From Lacibacter cauensis (GTDB lineage Bacteria; Bacteroidota; Bacteroidia; Chitinophagales; Chitinophagaceae), in assembly GCF_007830055.1 (NCBI RefSeq), contig NZ_VLLE01000003.1, positions 744,001-808,000 on the forward strand: 64,000 nt of DNA, written 5' to 3'. A model generated the notes under the pieces. The model did no database searches, was not told where the DNA came from, and saw only the letters and a program-made list of their open reading frames with translations. Positions 59,577-64,000 of the stretch are shown here, piece after piece (within the stretch, counting starts at the first letter, position 1; every line of letters starts with the position of its first letter). A program made the position numbers and the translations under genes.

Positions 59577-60011
59577 ATGAACGACTTATCCATCAATACG
59601 CCCGCATTGTTATTTCCTGCCATTACCTTGCTGATGCTGGCATATACCAACCGCTTTCTGGCAATTGCAGCATTGGTACGTAAGCTGCACGATGAGTATG
59701 TAAAAGAAACCGAGCAAAAGCTGTTACACAAACAAATCAGCAATTTACGTGTGCGCATCAGCTATATCCGCAACATGCAGGCCTTAGGTGTTCTTAGTTT
59801 CTTGCTCTGTGTAGCTTGTATGTTTCTTATTTTTCGTAATTACGATGTGGCAGCAAAATGGGTATTTGCATTAAGTCTGCTGAGTTTGCTTGCATCATTA
59901 CTGTTTTCACTGGTTGAAATTATCCTCAGTACAAAAGCCATTGATGTGGAATTAAGCGATATGGAACTAAAACGCCCCAGCCTTTTGAAGCATTTGCTGG
60001 ATGATGAATAA
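59577..60011 (+). CDS. DUF2721 membrane protein
   Basis: This 144-residue protein shows the DUF2721 opening SINTPALLFPAITLLMLAYTNRFLAIAALVRKLHDEYVKE, an amphipathic cytosolic helix (EQKLLHKQISNLRVRISYIRNMQALGV) and two further membrane segments (about 60-80 and 95-120). The family function is unknown. It converges with the DUF983 gene; a hairpin with no U-tract lies between. Confidence 0.88.
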   Translation: MNDLSINTPALLFPAITLLMLAYTNRFLAIAALVRKLHDEYVKETEQKLLHKQISNLRVRISYIRNMQALGVLSFLLCVACMFLIFRNYDVAAKWVFALSLLSLLASLLFSLVEIILSTKAIDVELSDMELKRPSLLKHLLDDE

Positions 60012-60030
60012 GGAGGAAGAATAATTGTTG

Positions 60031-60058
60031 AGGTTAAGGTTGCAATGAACCTTAACCT
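60031..60058. terminator. Hairpin between converging DUF2721 and DUF983 genes
   Basis: An 11-bp stem (60031-60041 with 60048-60058, loop GCAATG) lies in the 66-base gap. It lacks a clear U-tract, so its efficiency as a terminator is uncertain. Confidence 0.5.
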
Positions 60059-60077
60059 TACTCATCAACCTTCATTC

Positions 60078-60509
60078 TCAGTAATCAAATTTTTGCGGTT
60101 CGGAAGTTTCGTAATCTTCGTCGTAGCGTACAAAAAAGTAGAGATAAATAGTGCGGCTCAAGCGCATTAACCAGGGTTGCAGTATTAATAACAACACAGC
60201 ATTGAGTCCCAACCACCAGAACACACGGTTATCATCGAACGATACACCAATCAGTACCCACCAGGCTACAAATGTTGCAACAGAAATTGCTACCGTTAAT
60301 GCATAGCTCACATAACCGGTACCATACCAGAAGCCGGGTTCCATATCAAATTTTTGCTTGCAAACACTGCACTCTTCGTGCATATCAAACGTGTGTTTAA
60401 AGTTGTAAGCGCTGAATGGTTTAAACAGCTTTCCTCTTCTGCACCGTGGACAATTCATGGAAAGCATACTCCATAAATAATTTGGCTTTGGCTTGTTACT
60501 GGAACCCAT
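60078..60509 (-). CDS. DUF983 zinc-ribbon membrane protein
   Basis: This 143-residue protein starts at ATG 60509 (MGSSNKPKPNYLWSMLSMNCPRCRRGKLF); an upstream TTG is less likely. The N-terminal zinc ribbon has CPRCRRG and a second pair CSVCKQKF, followed by EPGFWYGTGYVSYALTVAISVATFVAWWV, the DUF983 signature. Two membrane segments (about 75-100 and 100-122) follow. The function is unknown. A GTGA-N6-TCAC palindrome lies 50 bases upstream of the start. Confidence 0.85.
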   Translation of the reverse strand: MGSSNKPKPNYLWSMLSMNCPRCRRGKLFKPFSAYNFKHTFDMHEECSVCKQKFDMEPGFWYGTGYVSYALTVAISVATFVAWWVLIGVSFDDNRVFWWLGLNAVLLLILQPWLMRLSRTIYLYFFVRYDEDYETSEPQKFDY

Positions 60510-60547
60510 GAGCAAAAATTTTTGCAAAGGTAACCTATCTGCAATAG

Positions 60548-60573
60548 CTTAAAGTGATTTACATCACTTTAAG
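60548..60573. promoter_or_regulatory. Perfect 11-bp dyad with Crp-like GTGA-N6-TCAC
   Basis: CTTAAAGTGAT (60548-60558) and ATCACTTTAAG (60563-60573) form a dyad centred on TTAC. The core GTGATTTACATCAC fits a Crp/Fnr-family half-site arrangement. There is no U-tract, so it is not a typical terminator. It lies between the ABC exporter stop and the DUF983 start. Confidence 0.45.
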
Positions 60574-60628
60574 TAAATAAACTGCATGGTTTCTGTCTGC
60601 TGTAAAAAAAAATTTCTGCCAAACTGCT

Positions 60629-62437
60629 TTAGTTAGCACCGGGTTCTGCAGTGATTAATTTTTTACGTTCACCAATTTGCTGACGCCACATGGCATAGTA
60701 TAAACCTTTGTCTTCAAGTAATTGCTGGTGACTACCTGTTTCAACCACATCGCCGCCTTCCAGTACATAAATACGATCGGCATGCATAATGGTGCTGAGC
60801 CTGTGTGCAATTAAAATGGTTACCTGGTTTCGCTGAGATGAGATATCACGGATGGTGCTGGTAATTTCTTCTTCTGTTATTGAATCGAGTGCAGATGTTG
60901 CTTCGTCGAAAATCAATAACCTTGGTTTACGTAACAACGCACGTGCAATGGATAAACGTTGTTTCTCACCACCGCTGAGTTTTAATCCGCCTTCACCAAT
61001 CATTGTATCCAAACCTTTTTCTGCACGGGCTAATAAACGCTGGCAGCTTGCTTTGTTTAACGCATCGGTTAACTCTTCGTCTGTAGCCGATGGATTCACA
61101 AACATCAGGTTTTCTTTAATGGTGCCGCTAAAGAGTTGCGTATCCTGTGTTACAAAACCAATCTGATTGCGCAGGTCTTCAAAATTGATGGAGTTTTCAT
61201 CCATACCATTGTATAAAATTTTTCCGTTTTGCGGTCGATACAAACCAACCAACAACTTCATCAATGTTGTTTTGCCCGACCCCGAAGGTCCTACAAACGC
61301 AACTGTTTCGCCTGTTTTTACATTAAAGTTGATATCGGTAATAGCGTTTTGCGATGCGGTTTGGTGTTTGAACGAAACATTATTAAACGAAAGTGTTTCA
61401 ATAGCACCCAGGTGCAAAGGTTTTACAGGTGTTGGTTCGGGTTGTTTTTCCATTAACTTATGAAAGTTGGTAATGCTTGCTTCTGCTTCACGATAGGAGA
61501 GCAGAATATTGCCGATTTCCTGTAAAGGTCCAAATACAAAGAAAGAGAAGATTTGCATGGTTACCAGCTGTCCTGCATCCATTTGTCCTTTATAGATCAC
61601 CCACATCAACATAAATAAAATTACCTGGCGCAAGGTGTTTACAAACGTACCTTGTACAAAGCTGATGCTGCGGATGCGTTTTACTTTTGTTAGTTCGAGC
61701 CCGAGAATTTTAAATGTGTTTTTATTTAAGCGTGTTACTTCCTGCTCAGTTAAACCTAAACTTTTTACCAGTTCAATATTACGGAGCGATTCGGTAGTAG
61801 CACCGGCCAGTTGTGTGGTTTGTGCAACAATGGTTTTTTGTACCGCTTTTACTTTTTTACTGAGTGCATTACTGATGATGACGAGTAAAATAATTCCACC
61901 AAAATAAATAAACGGCAACGACCAGTGAATCGATGATGCATAAATAGCCACGATGATGATGCCAATAATAACCGGAAAAAGCAGGTTAATAAAAGCTGAA
62001 ACAAATTTTTCTGTATCTGTTCTCACCTTGGTTAAAATAGAAAGTGTTTCACCGCTGCGTTGATCTTCAAAATCCTGGTAGGGTAGCTTCATAGCATGTT
62101 TTAACCCATCGGTAAAAACTTTGGTGCCAAATTTTTGTGTGGTAAGGTTTTGAAAATAATCCTGGAAAGCTTTGGCAATACGGCTGATCATGGCAACTGT
62201 AATAGAGGTCGTAAGTACATATAACACTCCCGGTTTATCCCAGGTAAAGGAAAAAAAGAAATCTTCCTTTGTTAGTGTGGGGGTATTGTTTTGACCGAGA
62301 TGTCTTGTTGCAAGGTTGATCAGCTTACCAAATAAAATAGGATCGATGAGTGAAAAACCAATGTTAACACCGGCTAAAGCCATGGTTAGCATAATGAGGC
62401 CTTTGTAAGGAGCCAGATATTTTAAAAGCAGTTTCAT
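60629..62437 (-). CDS. ABC transporter with fused membrane and ATPase domains
   Basis: This is a 602-residue half-transporter of the MsbA/MDR exporter type. The membrane domain (about 1-330) has six segments. The ATPase domain shows Walker A FVGPSGSGKTTLMKLL (about 390-405), the Q-loop QIGFVTQDTQLFSGT, signature LSGGEKQRLSIARALL, Walker B LLIFDEATSALD and H-loop LIAHRLSTI. It likely works as a homodimer and may export lipid or drug-like molecules; MsbA identity is possible but not shown. It is divergent from the glycosyltransferase genes. Confidence 0.93.
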   Translation of the reverse strand: MKLLLKYLAPYKGLIMLTMALAGVNIGFSLIDPILFGKLINLATRHLGQNNTPTLTKEDFFFSFTWDKPGVLYVLTTSITVAMISRIAKAFQDYFQNLTTQKFGTKVFTDGLKHAMKLPYQDFEDQRSGETLSILTKVRTDTEKFVSAFINLLFPVIIGIIIVAIYASSIHWSLPFIYFGGIILLVIISNALSKKVKAVQKTIVAQTTQLAGATTESLRNIELVKSLGLTEQEVTRLNKNTFKILGLELTKVKRIRSISFVQGTFVNTLRQVILFMLMWVIYKGQMDAGQLVTMQIFSFFVFGPLQEIGNILLSYREAEASITNFHKLMEKQPEPTPVKPLHLGAIETLSFNNVSFKHQTASQNAITDINFNVKTGETVAFVGPSGSGKTTLMKLLVGLYRPQNGKILYNGMDENSINFEDLRNQIGFVTQDTQLFSGTIKENLMFVNPSATDEELTDALNKASCQRLLARAEKGLDTMIGEGGLKLSGGEKQRLSIARALLRKPRLLIFDEATSALDSITEEEITSTIRDISSQRNQVTILIAHRLSTIMHADRIYVLEGGDVVETGSHQQLLEDKGLYYAMWRQQIGERKKLITAEPGAN

Positions 62438-62650
62438 AAAATGATTGATGTAAAAGGTTATGACGGTTCAAAGCACGATCCAGTTTTAAAAGTAAGACAA
62501 GTTTACAGTACCCGGAGGGTTAAACAGGGTAAAAAGAAGGTAAGTTCCGTTTAGTGTCATTCATGTTCAGCGGCTTTGGAAAAGTTCAACAGGATTTCTG
62601 CCAAAATGAACGTATCTAAAAATTTGTTTACTTTGGCGATATTATACATC

Positions 62651-63529
62651 ATGAAGATTACCGGAGTCACCATTGTTCGTAATGCTGTTTTAAACGATTT
62701 TCCTGTGGTAGAGGCTATTACATCGGTGTTGCCTGTGGTAGACGAAATGATTGTTAGTATTGATAAAGGGGATGATGATACCGACGGCTTGATACGCAGT
62801 ATCCAATCGCCCAAGTTGAAGATCGTGTATTCAACCTGGGATATGACGCTTCGCAAAGGCGGAAGGGTGTATGCGTTGGAAACGGATAAAGCGATCGATC
62901 ATGTATCGGCCGATACCGATTGGATCTTTTACATCCAGGCAGATGAAGTGATTCATGAAAAATACCATGCTGTCATCAGGCAAACAGCCGAAAAGTATGT
63001 CAACAATAAACGGGTAGATGGTTTTTTATTCAACTACCTCCATTTTTATGGTACATACGATTATGTGGGCGATAGCCGCAAATGGTATAAAGATGAGATT
63101 CGCATTATCCGTAACGACAGGAGTATTCATTCATATAAAGATGCGCAGAGTTTCAGACGGGGAGAGGAGAAACTGGATGTTGCAAAAATAGATGCAGAAG
63201 TGTACCATTATGGTTGGGTAAAAAGCCCCGAACAAATGAAACGTAAGCTTAAGAATGTGCAGCGTTTCTACCACGCCGATGATCAACAGCTGGAAGCTCA
63301 CCTGAATAGCCTAGACTTTTTTGATTTTAACGAGTTTGATGCGTTGCGAAAATTTACCGGTACACATCCGCAGGTGATGCAGCAACGCATTGCTGCCCGC
63401 AACTGGCAGGTTGAACTTGATATCAGTAAAAAGCATTTGTCGTTAAAAGACCGATTGCTTTACAGCTACGAAAAACTTACCGGCAAGCGATTGTTTGCAT
63501 TTAAAAACTATCGAAAGATTATAAAGTAA
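62651..63529 (+). CDS. Family 2 glycosyltransferase
   Basis: This is a 292-residue cytosolic enzyme. Start ATG 62651 gives the family opening MKITGVTIVRNAVLNDFPVVEAI; the upstream extension is not credible. The GT2-like core is DEMIVSIDKGDDDTDGL, WIFYIQADEVIHEKYH (the acidic segment that replaces a classical DxD), and a C-terminal LNSLDFFDFNEFDALRKFTGTHP tail. It probably adds a sugar to a cell-surface polymer or lipid. It is 26 bases before a second, unrelated glycosyltransferase, so this may be the start of a surface-polysaccharide cluster running beyond the window. Confidence 0.85.
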   Translation: MKITGVTIVRNAVLNDFPVVEAITSVLPVVDEMIVSIDKGDDDTDGLIRSIQSPKLKIVYSTWDMTLRKGGRVYALETDKAIDHVSADTDWIFYIQADEVIHEKYHAVIRQTAEKYVNNKRVDGFLFNYLHFYGTYDYVGDSRKWYKDEIRIIRNDRSIHSYKDAQSFRRGEEKLDVAKIDAEVYHYGWVKSPEQMKRKLKNVQRFYHADDQQLEAHLNSLDFFDFNEFDALRKFTGTHPQVMQQRIAARNWQVELDISKKHLSLKDRLLYSYEKLTGKRLFAFKNYRKIIK

Positions 63530-63555
63530 CCAATTTAAACCAACCACAAGTATTT

Positions 63556-64000
63556 ATGGAGTGTACTCTTGTTATATCTACCTATAACTGGCCACAGGCA
63601 CTCGATCTTGTGTTGAAAAGTGTATCAAAGCAAAACGTATTGCCCGGTGAAGTCATTATTGCAGATGATGGATCGAATGAAGAAACAAAACAGCTGATTG
63701 CTGCATACCAGGCTTCATTTCCGGTGCCGTTAATTCATATGTGGCACGAAGATGATGGTTTTCGTAAAACCATTATTCTCAACAAAGCGTTCAAGGCTGC
63801 AAAGGGGGACTACATTATACAGATTGACGGTGACATTATTATTCATCCTGATTTTATAAAGGACCATCTTAAGTTCAGAGAAAAAGGCTACTACATCAAA
63901 GGCAGCAGGGGTTTGTTAACGAAAGAGTTTACCGAAAAAGTACTCAAGAGTAAACAGATTAATTTTTCGTTACTGCAGTCGGGCATCAAATCCAGGTTTA
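63556..64000 (+). CDS. Family 2 glycosyltransferase, truncated by the window end
   Basis: The frame opens at ATG 63556 and remains open to base 64000. It starts MECTLVISTYNWPQALDLVL, the classical GT2 nucleotide-sugar opening, with the donor motif IIADDGSNEETKQLI and the metal-binding DGDIII (DxD) following HMWHEDDGFRKTIILNKAF. That order, including WHEDDGFR, fits bacterial GT2 enzymes with a galactosyltransferase-like C-terminal half. The C-terminal part lies outside the window. It is close behind the preceding glycosyltransferase and probably in the same operon. Confidence 0.85.
   Translation, partial: MECTLVISTYNWPQALDLVLKSVSKQNVLPGEVIIADDGSNEETKQLIAAYQASFPVPLIHMWHEDDGFRKTIILNKAFKAAKGDYIIQIDGDIIIHPDFIKDHLKFREKGYYIKGSRGLLTKEFTEKVLKSKQINFSLLQSGIKSRF

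Noticed and set aside
1-64000. CRISPR arrays, tRNA or rRNA genes, insertion sequences, prophage
   Set aside because: I saw no regularly spaced repeats of 25-40 bases, no cloverleaf-like sequences in gaps, no transposase or integrase motifs and no phage genes.

Overview
The window is a piece of a Bacteroidota chromosome, most likely family Chitinophagaceae. The evidence is the gene content: two TonB-dependent receptors with carboxypeptidase-like N-terminal domains, two proteins with C-terminal type IX secretion (T9SS type A) domains, a DUF1800/DUF1501 pair, DUF2911, DUF3098 and 2TM proteins, a bacterial GGGP-synthase homologue and a LytS/LytTR two-component pair. Most genes lack a strong Shine-Dalgarno, and several promoters fit the Bacteroidota -33 TTTG / -7 TAnnTTTG pattern. 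Base composition looks moderate. I see no rRNA, tRNA, CRISPR array, phage or insertion sequence. It reads as core chromosome with lineage-specific secreted and membrane genes.

Layout. 0-11 kb: scpA and dxs converge on a shared terminator; a histidine kinase/LytTR regulator/M28 peptidase operon follows, then the GGGP synthase-like gene, the large class II ribonucleotide reductase nrdJ and a 41-residue lipoprotein gene. 11-16.6 kb: two overlapping lipoprotein genes of unknown function (one TIM-barrel-like, one repeat-rich) lie divergent from a PhoD-type phosphatase and a YcxB-like protein. 16.7-24.2 kb: a TonB receptor, a 2TM protein and a secreted protein, then two paralogous membrane proteins with a small winged-helix regulator, an ABC exporter and a LolA-like protein. 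24-34 kb: pdxA, two secreted proteins (one a T9SS cargo), rsmA/ksgA with a hydroxyacid dehydrogenase, DUF2911, greA with a terminator-bearing leader, a HIT protein, ruvC, a flippase-like protein and a DUF3108 protein.

34-46 kb: an MBL hydrolase, a UMF1-type MFS transporter, uppP-DUF3098-ftsX (envelope and division), leuS, a lipoprotein and a giant tricorn-like S41 protease. 46-53 kb: a proline-rich secreted protein, a Cys-containing cytosolic protein, an M23 peptidase homologue, ruvB, a TerC protein, pyrD and a thiolase. 53-64 kb: a DUF1800/DUF1501 export pair, a TonB receptor plus lipoprotein behind a 16-bp palindrome (possibly metal uptake), DUF2721 and DUF983 proteins, an ABC exporter and two glycosyltransferases, the second cut by the window end.

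The most interesting signals are not whole genes. They are (i) a promoter plus intrinsic terminator in the greA leader, which looks like attenuation; (ii) a short-period repeat apparently inserted in frame in pyrD, of the same kind as repeats found between genes here; (iii) an extra segment in leuS whose codon use differs from the rest of the gene; (iv) several families of degenerate 8-9 bp repeats between genes, one as a nearly identical inverted pair 2.7 kb apart; and (v) two clean palindromes that look like operators. Calls rest on reading the sequence and on memory of protein families; no database search was run.
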